Below are positions 1-7,258 of a DNA stretch of 15,183 nucleotides, in pieces. Where the stretch lies: positions 1-15,183 of the forward strand of contig CAZZIE010000101.1 in assembly GCA_964654185.1 (NCBI GenBank). Direction: 5' to 3'. The position numbers and the translations under genes are program-made. Below the pieces are notes generated by a model. The model made no database searches and had not been told where the DNA came from. It worked only from the letters and a program-made list of their open reading frames with translations. How positions within the stretch are numbered: position 1 is the stretch's first letter; every line of letters begins with the position of its first letter. The stretch is from CAYFQV01 sp964654185. GTDB lineage: Bacteria > Spirochaetota > Spirochaetia > DSM-27196 > PWMO01.

Positions 1-1
1 G

Positions 2-1513
2 GAGCGCGGAGCGGTGACGCCTGCGTTCGCCATGGAGCTCCTGGAGAACACCTGGATCAAGCTTCTCTCTTTCATCAAGATTCGCTCGTGGTCCCACACC
101 CGCTACTCGGCAGGGAGCCCTCTCTACCAGAACGTAACCATTGGGGGCGTTACCCCCGACGGCGGGGACGCCGTGAACGAGTTGAGCTTCCTGATTCTCC
201 GTTCCGTCGGCGAGACGCGACTCACGCAACCCAATCTCTCCGTGCGCTTCCACCGCGGCATGAGTGAGGAGTTCATGCAGGCGTGTCTGGACGTGGTGGC
301 AAAAGGCTTCGGCATGCCCGCCTTCAACAACGACGAGATCGTCATTCCCGCCTTCATTGACCTGGGCGTGGAGCCGGAGGATGCGCGAAACTACTCGGCA
401 ATCGGCTGCATTGAGGTCGCCGTCCCGGGCAAGTGGGGGTACCGCTGTACCGGAAAGCACTTCATTAACTTCATGCGGGTCTTCATGGCCGCCCTCAACG
501 ACGGGGTCGACACCGAAACGGGAAAACGCTTCTTCCCGGGGACCGGCACCCTTGCCGATTTCGACACCTTCGAACAGCTCCTCGACGCCTGGACGCAGCA
601 GGTGAAGGAGTACGCCCGGGCGGGGATTGCCATCGACACCGCCATCGACACCGTCCTGGAGGAGCACGCCCCGGACCTGCTCTGCTCGGCCTTCGTGGAC
701 GACTGCATTGACCGCGGAAAGACCATTCACGAGGGCGGCTCGAAGTACGACTTCGTCTCCGGCCTCCAGGTGGGCATTGCCAACCTGGGCAACTCCCTGG
801 CGGCAATCCGGAAGCTCGTCTTCGAGGATCGCCTCATATCCGGGGCGGAGCTCATGGAGCACCTCCGAAAGGACTTCGAGGGGCCCGCGGGAGAGCGGGT
901 GCGTCAACAAATCTTGCACCTGGTCCCGAAGTACGGCAATGACGATGATTACGTCGACCAACTCCTGGTCGAGGCCTATCGCTCCTACATCGACGAGTTG
1001 CCGAAGTACCGGACGATTCGTGACGGGAGGGGACCCATCGGCTGCAGGTGGTACGCCGGCACTTCGAGCATCTCGGCCAACGTGCCCTCCGGGGCGGCAG
1101 TGGGCGCCACCCCGGACGGCCGAAAGGCGGGCACCCCCCTTGCGGAGGGTGCATCTCCGTCCGGCGGCACCGACGTGACCGGGCCCACCGCGGTCTTCAA
1201 CTCCGTGGCAAAGCTCCCTACCGACAGGATCCTCGGAGGCGTCCTCCTGAACCAGAAGCTCACCCCGGCAATCCTGGCGGAGGCTCCGAACCGGGGGAAG
1301 CTCAGCGCGCTCCTGCGCGCCTTCTTCGGCGAGTTGAAGGGCTGGCACGTCCAGTACAACGTCGTCGACCGGGAGACCCTGATTGCGGCGCAGAAGCATC
1401 CGGAACAGTATCGTGACCTCGTCGTGCGGGTGGCCGGATACTCCGCCTTCTTCAACACCCTCTCACCGGAGACGCAGAACGACATCATTGCCCGGACCGA
1501 GCAGAAGCTCTGA
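2..1513 (+). CDS. Glycyl radical enzyme (PFL-like, dehydratase/C-O lyase type), 5' end outside window
   Basis: This is the C-terminal 503 residues of a glycyl radical enzyme. The frame is open to the left edge (E-R-G-A precede the first GTG at 14), so roughly 290 N-terminal residues are missing, judging from the usual 760-850 residues. The active-site Cys sits in IGCIEV (codon 407-409). It is followed by x-Glu, the pattern of the diol-dehydratase/C-O or C-N lyase group, whereas pyruvate formate-lyase has Cys-Cys. SANVPSG and GATPDGRKAG are typical family strings. The glycyl radical loop is RVAGYSAFF, with the Gly at 1436-1438 and 24 residues from the end. Cys and Gly are 343 residues apart, close to the spacing in choline lyase and glycerol dehydratase. 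The matching activase lies at 5021-6034 on the other strand. Kinase, epimerase and sugar dehydrogenase neighbours suggest a sugar or polyol (phosphate) substrate, possibly a 1,5-anhydrohexitol 6-phosphate. Family is sure; substrate is inferred. Confidence 0.93.
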   Translation, partial: ERGAVTPAFAMELLENTWIKLLSFIKIRSWSHTRYSAGSPLYQNVTIGGVTPDGGDAVNELSFLILRSVGETRLTQPNLSVRFHRGMSEEFMQACLDVVAKGFGMPAFNNDEIVIPAFIDLGVEPEDARNYSAIGCIEVAVPGKWGYRCTGKHFINFMRVFMAALNDGVDTETGKRFFPGTGTLADFDTFEQLLDAWTQQVKEYARAGIAIDTAIDTVLEEHAPDLLCSAFVDDCIDRGKTIHEGGSKYDFVSGLQVGIANLGNSLAAIRKLVFEDRLISGAELMEHLRKDFEGPAGERVRQQILHLVPKYGNDDDYVDQLLVEAYRSYIDELPKYRTIRDGRGPIGCRWYAGTSSISANVPSGAAVGATPDGRKAGTPLAEGASPSGGTDVTGPTAVFNSVAKLPTDRILGGVLLNQKLTPAILAEAPNRGKLSALLRAFFGELKGWHVQYNVVDRETLIAAQKHPEQYRDLVVRVAGYSAFFNTLSPETQNDIIARTEQKL

Positions 1514-1514
1514 C

Positions 1515-3173
1515 ATGAACGTGAAAGACAGCTACGACGTCGTGATTGTCGGCGCCGGCATGGGGGGAAGTGCCGTTGCCTACGCTCTTCGGGAGACCGA
1601 CCTCTCCACCCTGATTCTCGAGCGTGGAGAGTACATCCGGCAGGAACAGGAGAACTGGGACCCCGACGAGGTCATTGCCAACCGGCGCTACGACCCGGAG
1701 GAGGAGTGGCTCGACCGCGACGACTGCCCATTTCGGCCGCGGGTCTACTACAACGTCGGGGGAAGCAGCAAGTTCTTCGGCGGCACCTCCTTCCGGTTCC
1801 GGCGGGAGGATTTCACGGGCAAACGCTATCCAGAAGGCACAACCGAGCCCTGGCCGATCTCCTACGACGATCTTGCTCCCTACTACGACGAGGCGGAGAG
1901 GCTCATGTGGGTCCACGGCCTCGCCGGGGCCGATCCGACGGAGCCTTCCCGGGGAAACTATCCGTATGAACCCCTCGACCACGAGCCGCCGATAGCGGAT
2001 CTGGAGGTCCGGCTGCTCCGGCTGGGGCTCCGTCCCTTTCCATTGCCGATTGCGGTGCACCAGGGCCCCGGTGGGCGCTGCCGCAAGGGAAGCCCCTGCG
2101 ACGGCTTTCCCTGCAAGATCCGGGCGAAGGGTGACGGGGAGAACGCCTTCCTGCGCCCGGCCGTGCGCGCGAAGAGGGACATTCAGGTCGTGACCGGCGC
2201 AAGGGTGCAGCGCCTCGGGACCACCGAAGACGGTACCCGCGTGGATACCGTGGTCTTTGAAGTTGCCGGGGAGCGCCGCGAGGTCGGGGCCGGTACGGTC
2301 GTCCTTGCCGCAGGGGCCGCGAACACCGCGGCGCTTCTTCTGCGCTCGGCGTCCCCGAGACATCCGGATGGCCTGGCCAACGGCTCGGGGCAGGTCGGAC
2401 GCAACTTCATGGCGCACAACAACACTGTTCTCATGGCTTTCAACCCCTTCCGGCGCAACCCCACGAAGTTCCAGAAGACCCTGGCGATCAATGACTTCTA
2501 TCTCGCGGCGCCGGAGTCCGCAGTGGACGCGGCGCCCGGCCGACCGGTACCGCGCAGCGGCGACGCCGCGTTGCCGCTGGGCAACATCCAGATGCGCGGC
2601 AAGGTGCTGCCGCAGAACCTGGCCCGGAGTGCGCAGCCCCTGGTCCGGCTCTTTCGCCGTTTCATTGCGGCGCGGAGCTTCGACTTCTGGATCATGTCGG
2701 AGGATCTGCCGACGCCGGAGAACCGCGTTGAAGTCACCCCGGACGGAACCATCCATCTGCGCCGGGAGTTGAATAACCTCGAGGTTCACCGCGTCCTGGT
2801 GCGAACCGTGAAGGGCTACCTGCGCCGGGCGGGATTGCCCTTCATGCTGGAGCGGGAACCTGCGCCCGGCACCATTCAGCACCAGATCGGTACCGCGCGC
2901 TTCGGGAGTGATCCTGAACGTTCGGTGGTGGACCCGACCTGCCGAAGCCACGAGGTGGCGAATCTCTACATCGCCGACGGAAGCGTGCTTCCCTCCGCCG
3001 CCGCGGTGAACCCGGCGCTCACCATTGCCGCCAATGCGCTGCGGGTGGGGGAGTCCCTTCGCCGGCGCGTCGTCCGCGGCAACGCGCAACGGGACGACAC
3101 CGGTGCGGAGAAACCCGGAGCTGCGCGCCGCCGCCCGTCCGGGACGGGATCAAGCGCCGCGCCCGAGGGGTGA
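1515..3173 (+). CDS. GMC-family FAD-dependent oxidoreductase
   Basis: The 552-residue protein starts at ATG 1515, one base after the GRE stop (TGA-C-ATG), so the two are probably translationally coupled. A longer frame reaching back to 1383 runs inside the GRE and is not used. The FAD Rossmann motif GAGMGG is at residues 13-18, followed by the conserved acidic end of strand two (LILERG). GGSSKFFGG is the GMC loop. The C-terminal GMC domain shows HQIGTARFG, then a YIADGSVLPS string and VNPALTIAANALR, which supply the usual catalytic His and Asn-Pro. A three-Cys cluster, C-x5-C-DGF-P-C at residues 189-200, matches a GMC subfamily carrying a CDGFPC string. There is no signal peptide or Tat motif, so it is likely cytoplasmic. 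It probably oxidises a sugar or polyol hydroxyl to a ketone with FAD; acceptor and substrate are unknown. The last 30 residues are charged, low-complexity and probably disordered. Confidence 0.9.
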   Translation: MNVKDSYDVVIVGAGMGGSAVAYALRETDLSTLILERGEYIRQEQENWDPDEVIANRRYDPEEEWLDRDDCPFRPRVYYNVGGSSKFFGGTSFRFRREDFTGKRYPEGTTEPWPISYDDLAPYYDEAERLMWVHGLAGADPTEPSRGNYPYEPLDHEPPIADLEVRLLRLGLRPFPLPIAVHQGPGGRCRKGSPCDGFPCKIRAKGDGENAFLRPAVRAKRDIQVVTGARVQRLGTTEDGTRVDTVVFEVAGERREVGAGTVVLAAGAANTAALLLRSASPRHPDGLANGSGQVGRNFMAHNNTVLMAFNPFRRNPTKFQKTLAINDFYLAAPESAVDAAPGRPVPRSGDAALPLGNIQMRGKVLPQNLARSAQPLVRLFRRFIAARSFDFWIMSEDLPTPENRVEVTPDGTIHLRRELNNLEVHRVLVRTVKGYLRRAGLPFMLEREPAPGTIQHQIGTARFGSDPERSVVDPTCRSHEVANLYIADGSVLPSAAAVNPALTIAANALRVGESLRRRVVRGNAQRDDTGAEKPGAARRRPSGTGSSAAPEG

Positions 3174-3187
3174 TCCACCTCGACATG

Positions 3188-3295
3188 TGATAACCCCGCG
3201 TCGACTCATCGGCCCGCGCCGACTCATCCGCGCGTGTCCACTCATCCGCGCGTGTCCACTCATCCGCGCGTGTCCACTCATCCGCCCGCGTCCAC
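3188..3295 (-). repeat. 18-bp tandem array made of the deoR C-terminal codons plus stop
   Basis: Read on the - strand, the last six deoR codons (V-D-A-G-G-stop, 3278-3295) are followed in frame by three copies encoding V-D-T-R-G-stop, one V-G-A-G-R-stop and a decayed sixth V-D-A-G-L. In-frame TGA codons recur exactly every 18 bases, at 3278, 3260, 3242, 3224 and 3206. Copies two to four are identical. The array fills most of the gap between the convergent GMC oxidoreductase and deoR genes. I see no intrinsic terminator there. Confidence 0.9.
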
Positions 3296-4021
3296 GGTCA
3301 CCCCGGCATCCTCAAGCTGCCGGCGGATCTCCCGGGGAATGTCGGCGTCGGTGACGACGTGGTCGATTCCGGAAAGGGCACAGACCTGCGTCAGGGCAAC
3401 CTTCCCGAACTTCGTTGAATCGGTAACCACGAAGGACTCGCTGGATCTGGCAATCGCCTCCCGGGCGATCTCCGCGCGCAGCATGTTGCTGCAGGTAAAG
3501 CCCGACTCCGCGGTGACCCCATCGACCCCGATGAAGGCTTTGGTGAAGTTGAGGTTCTCCATGCCCAGGCGGGCCAGGCTGCCGACGACGCACTCGCTGT
3601 CGTGCTGATAGACCCCGCCCAGGAGGATGACCTCCACCTCGGTGTCCTTCAGCTGCCGGGTAATGAAGACGTTGTTCGTGACCACCTGAATGTCGCTGCG
3701 CCCGGCGAGCTGTCGAGCCAGAAGCGCGTTCGCCGAGCCCGCTTCAATGAAGACCGTTTCACCGCTGCGTATGTGGCCGGCGGCGCGCTCGGCGATCGAG
3801 ATCTTGTTCTCGTAGTTGATGCCGATGCGCCGGGCGATGTCGTCCCGCCCATGCAGGACGGCACCGCCGTGTACCCGCCGGAGAAAGCCCTCCTCCTGCA
3901 GGTAGTCCAGATCGCCGCGGACGGTGACGCCGCTTACGCCAAAGTGCCCGGAGAGCTCCGAAACAGAAAGCTCCTGTTGTCGACCGAGAAGCTTGAGGAT
4001 CTCCTTCTGCCGTTCGTTCAT
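3278..4021 (-). CDS. DeoR-family transcriptional repressor
   Basis: At 247 residues this is the standard length for the family. The N-terminal winged helix (about residues 3-57) carries the classic strings ERQKEIL, SVSELSGHFGVSGVTVRGDL and GFLRRVHGGAV. The remainder is a DeoR-C sugar-phosphate sensor: ENKISIAERAA, a phosphate-binding-type EAGSAN segment, VVTNN, GGV and the FVVTDSTKFGK box. The ATG at 4021 overlaps the kinase stop (ATGA), with GGAG five bases upstream, so it is the last gene of the - strand operon and translationally coupled. DeoR-family proteins usually sense a phosphorylated sugar and repress their own catabolic operon; here the ligand may be an intermediate made by the ROK kinase or the epimerase-like protein. 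Its stop codon lies in the first unit of an 18-bp tandem array. Confidence 0.95.
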   Translation of the reverse strand: MNERQKEILKLLGRQQELSVSELSGHFGVSGVTVRGDLDYLQEEGFLRRVHGGAVLHGRDDIARRIGINYENKISIAERAAGHIRSGETVFIEAGSANALLARQLAGRSDIQVVTNNVFITRQLKDTEVEVILLGGVYQHDSECVVGSLARLGMENLNFTKAFIGVDGVTAESGFTCSNMLRAEIAREAIARSSESFVVTDSTKFGKVALTQVCALSGIDHVVTDADIPREIRRQLEDAGVTVDAGG

Positions 4022-5028
4022 ACCGGCTCCAGCATGAGCGCCGCCGCGCCGAGGACCGCGGCATCCGCTCCCAGCTCCGACAGGCGAATCTCAACGCGCT
4101 CGTACATCATCTCCCGGGCGAGCTCGTAGAACCGGTCCGAAACGCGATCCAGATAGACCGGGCCCCATTCGGTGAGGCCGCCGCCAAGGACAATCAGCCC
4201 CGGATTGAACGACTGAAAGAGGTTGTGCAGGCCGATCGCCAGGTAGTCCGCGTACTCCGTGACGATCTCCGTGCACAAGGGGTCCCCCGCATCCAGTCCG
4301 CGCTTGATCACCTCTCCAGTGAGCTCATGATCCTGAAGACTCTTGAGATCGATGCTACCGGCGCAACCCCCGTGGGCGAGTTTCTCTCGCACCACCTGGG
4401 GCAGGGCGAGTCCGGATCCGTGCGCCATGAGGCAGCCGTAATTGCCGCAGCCGCACCGAATGGTGCTGTGAGGATTCACAATGGTGTGGCCGATCTCCCC
4501 GGCGGTCCCGTTTACGCCGCGGTAGAGGCGCGAATCAATAATGATGCCCGCCCCGATTCCGGTGCTCACGGTCACGAAGACCATGTTTGGAGCGCCTCGC
4601 CCGGCGCCGAAGCAGAACTCCGCGTAGGCCTGCGCGTTGGCATCGTTATCAATGACAACAGGAAGATCGAAGTGCTCCTGGAGCTTGCGCTGCAGGGGGT
4701 AGTCGGTGAACCCCGGCAGGTTGGAGTTCGTAACGACGACGCCGCGGCGGCAGTCGACGTGGCCGCTGGTCCCGACGCCGATGCCCAGGAGCTCCGTCGG
4801 GTGGAAGCCGCCCGGCCTGTTTCCGCCGGGCGGGCTGCCGGATTCTACGGCGCCCTCGTGCTCACAGAGGCGCCTGACCGCGTCCGCAATGGCGGCGACG
4901 ATCGCGTCCTCCTTCTTGCCCCGGTGGCCTCGAATCACTTCCTTCCGGTGAATCCGGCCGGCCGCGTCCACCAGGGCGACGGCGATCTTCGTGCCGCCAA
5001 GGTCGACACCGCAGATCAGCTCAGCCAT
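4018..5028 (-). CDS. ROK-family sugar kinase with atypical signature motif
   Basis: The 336-residue kinase starts at ATG 5028, overlapping the activase stop by eight bases (ATGGCTGA). The ATP phosphate loop is GVDLGGTK near residues 7-14. The catalytic Asp is D129 in DNDAN, and the sugar-binding ExGH box is E178-H181. A zinc-type cluster CGCGNYGC follows at residues 192-199. The ROK signature CxCGxxGCxE normally ends in Glu; here that residue is Met201, then A-H-G-S-G. From memory of ROK hexokinase structures this Glu contacts the sugar near C1/C2, so its loss suggests a substrate unlike free glucose, for example one lacking the anomeric hydroxyl. There is no N-terminal helix-turn-helix, so it is a kinase and not a ROK repressor. 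An insertion rich in Pro and Gly lies near residues 63-78. The start position is clear from DLGGTK; substrate is unknown. Confidence 0.92.
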   Translation of the reverse strand: MAELICGVDLGGTKIAVALVDAAGRIHRKEVIRGHRGKKEDAIVAAIADAVRRLCEHEGAVESGSPPGGNRPGGFHPTELLGIGVGTSGHVDCRRGVVVTNSNLPGFTDYPLQRKLQEHFDLPVVIDNDANAQAYAEFCFGAGRGAPNMVFVTVSTGIGAGIIIDSRLYRGVNGTAGEIGHTIVNPHSTIRCGCGNYGCLMAHGSGLALPQVVREKLAHGGCAGSIDLKSLQDHELTGEVIKRGLDAGDPLCTEIVTEYADYLAIGLHNLFQSFNPGLIVLGGGLTEWGPVYLDRVSDRFYELAREMMYERVEIRLSELGADAAVLGAAALMLEPV

Positions 5029-6034
5029 CCTGCGCCACCCGTGCGCCCCGGGACCGGGCAATACCGGCGAATCGCGCCACCTCGTCCTCCGGCAGCGGTC
5101 CGGGATGGTCCGGAAAGGGCCACTCCCTGTCCAGGGCGCGGTACTTCCCGGCCGGAAGGGGGTTGAAGTTGACCAGCTCCAGCGGAATGTCCCCGGGCAA
5201 CTCGGAAGCGAAGGCGCCGATTGCGGCGACGTTCTCCTCCGTCGCGGTGATTCCCGGCACCAGGGGCAGCCGGAGCGTAAGGGCGGTTCCGGTCGCGGCG
5301 AGGTAACGAATATTATCGAGAATTCGAGAGTTGTCGGTGCCGGTGTAGCGCCGGTGTTCCGTCGCGTCGTAAAGCTTGACATCGACGAGGAAGAGATCAA
5401 TGAGAGGGCGGACGCGCTCAAGGGTGTCGCGACCCATGAACAGTGTCGTCTCCACCGCGGTGTGGATGTCCCTGCGCCGGCACTCCTCCAGGATGGCCGC
5501 AGCAAAGTCGATCTGGAAGAGCGGCTCGCCCCCCGAGAGGGTCACCCCGCCGCCGGAGCTCTCGTAGTAGGTGCGGTCGCGCTCGAGCTCCTTCATGAGC
5601 TCCGGAACGGTGTACCAAAGGCTGTCCCACTCCAGGGCTCCGGTCGGACACGCCTGCAGACACGCACCGCTCAGGGTGCACGCCGTACGATCAATGTGGA
5701 TGAACTGCTTCCGTTCCCGGGCATCCCGGCCCTGGTTGTCCCGTGCCTGCCGATCCTGCTGCCGGGTAAGCGCACCGGCTGGGCATGCGGCTACACAGCT
5801 CTCGCAGCGGATGCAGCGTTCCGGGTGGTACCAGAGGTGCGGCCGCGGCGAGATGCCTTCCGGGTTCTGGCACCACACGCAGGAGAGGGGGCAGCCCTTG
5901 AGAAACGCGGTAGTCCGGATTCCCGGCCCGTCGTGGATCGCGAAGCGTTTGATATCGAACACGAGTCCGGTGAGTCCAGACCGGTCGGTGCTCCGCCGGG
6001 GAGCCGTGGCTACTCCTGCTCCACCGCGGTCCAT
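5021..6034 (-). CDS. Glycyl radical enzyme activating enzyme (radical SAM)
   Basis: This 337-residue protein should install the glycyl radical on the GRE at 2-1513. It opens with the family hallmark FDIKRFAIHDGPGIRTT, then the radical SAM cluster KGCPLSCVWC (CxxxCxxC). Next comes a ferredoxin-like insert: CIRCESCVAACPAGA (CxxCxxCxxxC) and a second motif CTLSGACLQACPTGA in which the second Cys is Ser. The SAM-contacting GGVTLSGGEP box follows. The insert is typical of activases for the dehydratase-type GREs and absent from PflA. I chose ATG 6034 because GGAGGG lies just upstream; it overlaps the Gfo/Idh gene by 25 bases and adds about 24 residues before GLVFDIKR. A GTG at 5962 would give a conventional short N-terminus but has no ribosome site. 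An ORF running up to 6247 lies inside the upstream gene. Confidence 0.93.
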   Translation of the reverse strand: MDRGGAGVATAPRRSTDRSGLTGLVFDIKRFAIHDGPGIRTTAFLKGCPLSCVWCQNPEGISPRPHLWYHPERCIRCESCVAACPAGALTRQQDRQARDNQGRDARERKQFIHIDRTACTLSGACLQACPTGALEWDSLWYTVPELMKELERDRTYYESSGGGVTLSGGEPLFQIDFAAAILEECRRRDIHTAVETTLFMGRDTLERVRPLIDLFLVDVKLYDATEHRRYTGTDNSRILDNIRYLAATGTALTLRLPLVPGITATEENVAAIGAFASELPGDIPLELVNFNPLPAGKYRALDREWPFPDHPGPLPEDEVARFAGIARSRGARVAQDG

Positions 6035-7170
6035 ACGCCCTCCGCGGCGGAAGAACGTTCCGCTGCGTCCATGACGAGTTGAACCCGAAGGCCGTCCAGA
6101 ATTCCCGGAGAGGGCGGGGTGCCCTCCGTGACGGCCTTCAGGAAGCGATACTGGCATTCCGCGTGGGCGCGGCCCCAGCCGACCGGGGCGCGTGCCGGCG
6201 GCGCCACCGCGCCGGGATAGGCCGCCACGGTATCCAGACGCTGCCACCCGCGCTCTCCGCCGTACTCGCCTCTGGGTTTCGTCTCATCAAAGTAGTAGAG
6301 GAAGTTGGGATCCATGAGGTCGAACTTCAGCGCACCGGTTTCGCCGTAGATCCAGATGCGCAGATCGTCGAGGGTTCCCGTGGCGAAGCGGGATGCCTCA
6401 ATGGTGCCCACCGCTCCGTCGGCCATGCGTGCGCGGAGCCAGGCAACATCGTCGACGGTTACGGGACCGCGCTCGTCCGACCCTTTGGCGACGGGCCGCT
6501 CGGGAATGAAGGTCTCGAGATGTCCCTGTACGGCCCGAAACTCCCCGACGAGGTAGCGAACCAGGTCGATCACGTGGGACCCCAGATCGCCGAGGGCGCC
6601 GGAGCCTCCCTGGTCCTTCCGCAGACGCCAGCTCAGGGGGCGCTCCGGGTTCTGGTACCCGGAGTGGAGATACTCCGCCCGATAGGTGAAGACCCGGCCG
6701 ATCCTGCCCGCGTCGATGAGCTCCCGCGCCTTCATGATCGCCGGGATGAAGCGGTACTGGAAGACCATGCCGAATGGGGCGTCCGAGTCATCAACGGCCC
6801 GGGCAATGCGCCGGGCGCTTTCCAGGTCCTCGGCGAGGGGCTTCTCGCAGTATACCGCCTTGCCTGCGGCGAGGGCGCCGGCGACGACGTCGTGGTGGAG
6901 GTGGTTCGGCAGGGTCACATCGACGACGTCGACATCCTCCGAGGTCACCAGCTCCTGCTGATTCCAGCCGGCTTCGCGAAAACCCGCTTCCCGTTGTGCC
7001 GCTTCGGCGCTCTCCCGGCGTGAGGTGCTTACGCGCTGCAGCACCGGCTCCGGCAGCGAACCCGGATAGAGTATGGGTATCTGCCGGTATCCCAGGGCGT
7101 GGACCCGCCCGATTCCGCCGTAGCCGGCCATCCCAATGCGTATCCTGTTGCGCTGCGTTCCGCTGCTCAT
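6010..7170 (-). CDS. Gfo/Idh/MocA-family NAD(P)-dependent oxidoreductase
   Basis: The 386-residue protein has an N-terminal Rossmann fold with GMAGYGGIGRVHALGY near residues 13-28. The family EKP box is YCEKPLA, with Lys110 as the expected catalytic lysine. The D-x-G-x-H box GDLGSHVIDL supplies D195 and H199. VDVTLPNHLHHDVV is the usual dinucleotide-proximal strand. Members oxidise or reduce sugar and cyclitol hydroxyls or ketones; 1,5-anhydrofructose reductases belong to this family, which fits an anhydrosugar route, but inositol, scyllo-inosose or keto-glycoside activities are equally possible from sequence alone. ATG 7170 has a GGAGGG about ten bases upstream. The 3' end overlaps the activase start by 25 bases. 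An 84-base gap separates it from the epimerase-like gene upstream. No signal peptide is visible. Confidence 0.93.
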   Translation of the reverse strand: MSSGTQRNRIRIGMAGYGGIGRVHALGYRQIPILYPGSLPEPVLQRVSTSRRESAEAAQREAGFREAGWNQQELVTSEDVDVVDVTLPNHLHHDVVAGALAAGKAVYCEKPLAEDLESARRIARAVDDSDAPFGMVFQYRFIPAIMKARELIDAGRIGRVFTYRAEYLHSGYQNPERPLSWRLRKDQGGSGALGDLGSHVIDLVRYLVGEFRAVQGHLETFIPERPVAKGSDERGPVTVDDVAWLRARMADGAVGTIEASRFATGTLDDLRIWIYGETGALKFDLMDPNFLYYFDETKPRGEYGGERGWQRLDTVAAYPGAVAPPARAPVGWGRAHAECQYRFLKAVTEGTPPSPGILDGLRVQLVMDAAERSSAAEGVWTAVEQE

Positions 7171-7238
7171 GACGTGATATCCCTCCTCGGGGTGTCCGTG
7201 TCCCGGAGAAGCCCGCCTGTGCGCTCTCTGCGGTGCCG

Positions 7239-7258
7239 TCCGGCTCAGTCCGGCTCAG
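7239..7258 (-). repeat. 10-bp tandem duplication across the epimerase stop codon
   Basis: On the + strand TCCGGCTCAG occurs twice in tandem, followed by a partial third copy (TCCGGGCGG). The epimerase-like gene's TGA (7255-7257) lies in one copy. The second copy holds another TGA in a different reading frame. Confidence 0.8.

Noticed and set aside
1383..1514. An upstream extension of the GMC oxidoreductase to 1383
   Set aside because: The extra residues overlap the glycyl radical loop of the GRE in another frame and precede a normal N-terminus (MNVKDSYDVVIVGAG).
1485..3089. A 534-codon open frame on the - strand opposite the GMC oxidoreductase gene
   Set aside because: It has no recognisable motif, is Pro/Arg/Gly/Val-rich as expected of antisense in high-GC DNA, and lies wholly across a gene with clear FAD and GMC motifs.
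3134..3148. CCCGTC-CGG-GACGGG hairpin as terminator of the GRE-GMC transcript
   Set aside because: It is 23 bases inside the coding sequence, short, and has no T-run; chance GC pairing is as likely.
3234..3608. A + strand frame beginning with repeated H-P-R-V-S-T residues
   Set aside because: The repeats are the 18-bp array read on the other strand; the rest is antisense to deoR and has no ribosome site.
6035..6247. An extended activase start reaching 6247
   Set aside because: The extension lies inside the Gfo/Idh coding sequence, reads as Arg/Gly-rich low-complexity, and the start at 6034 has a proper GGAGGG site.
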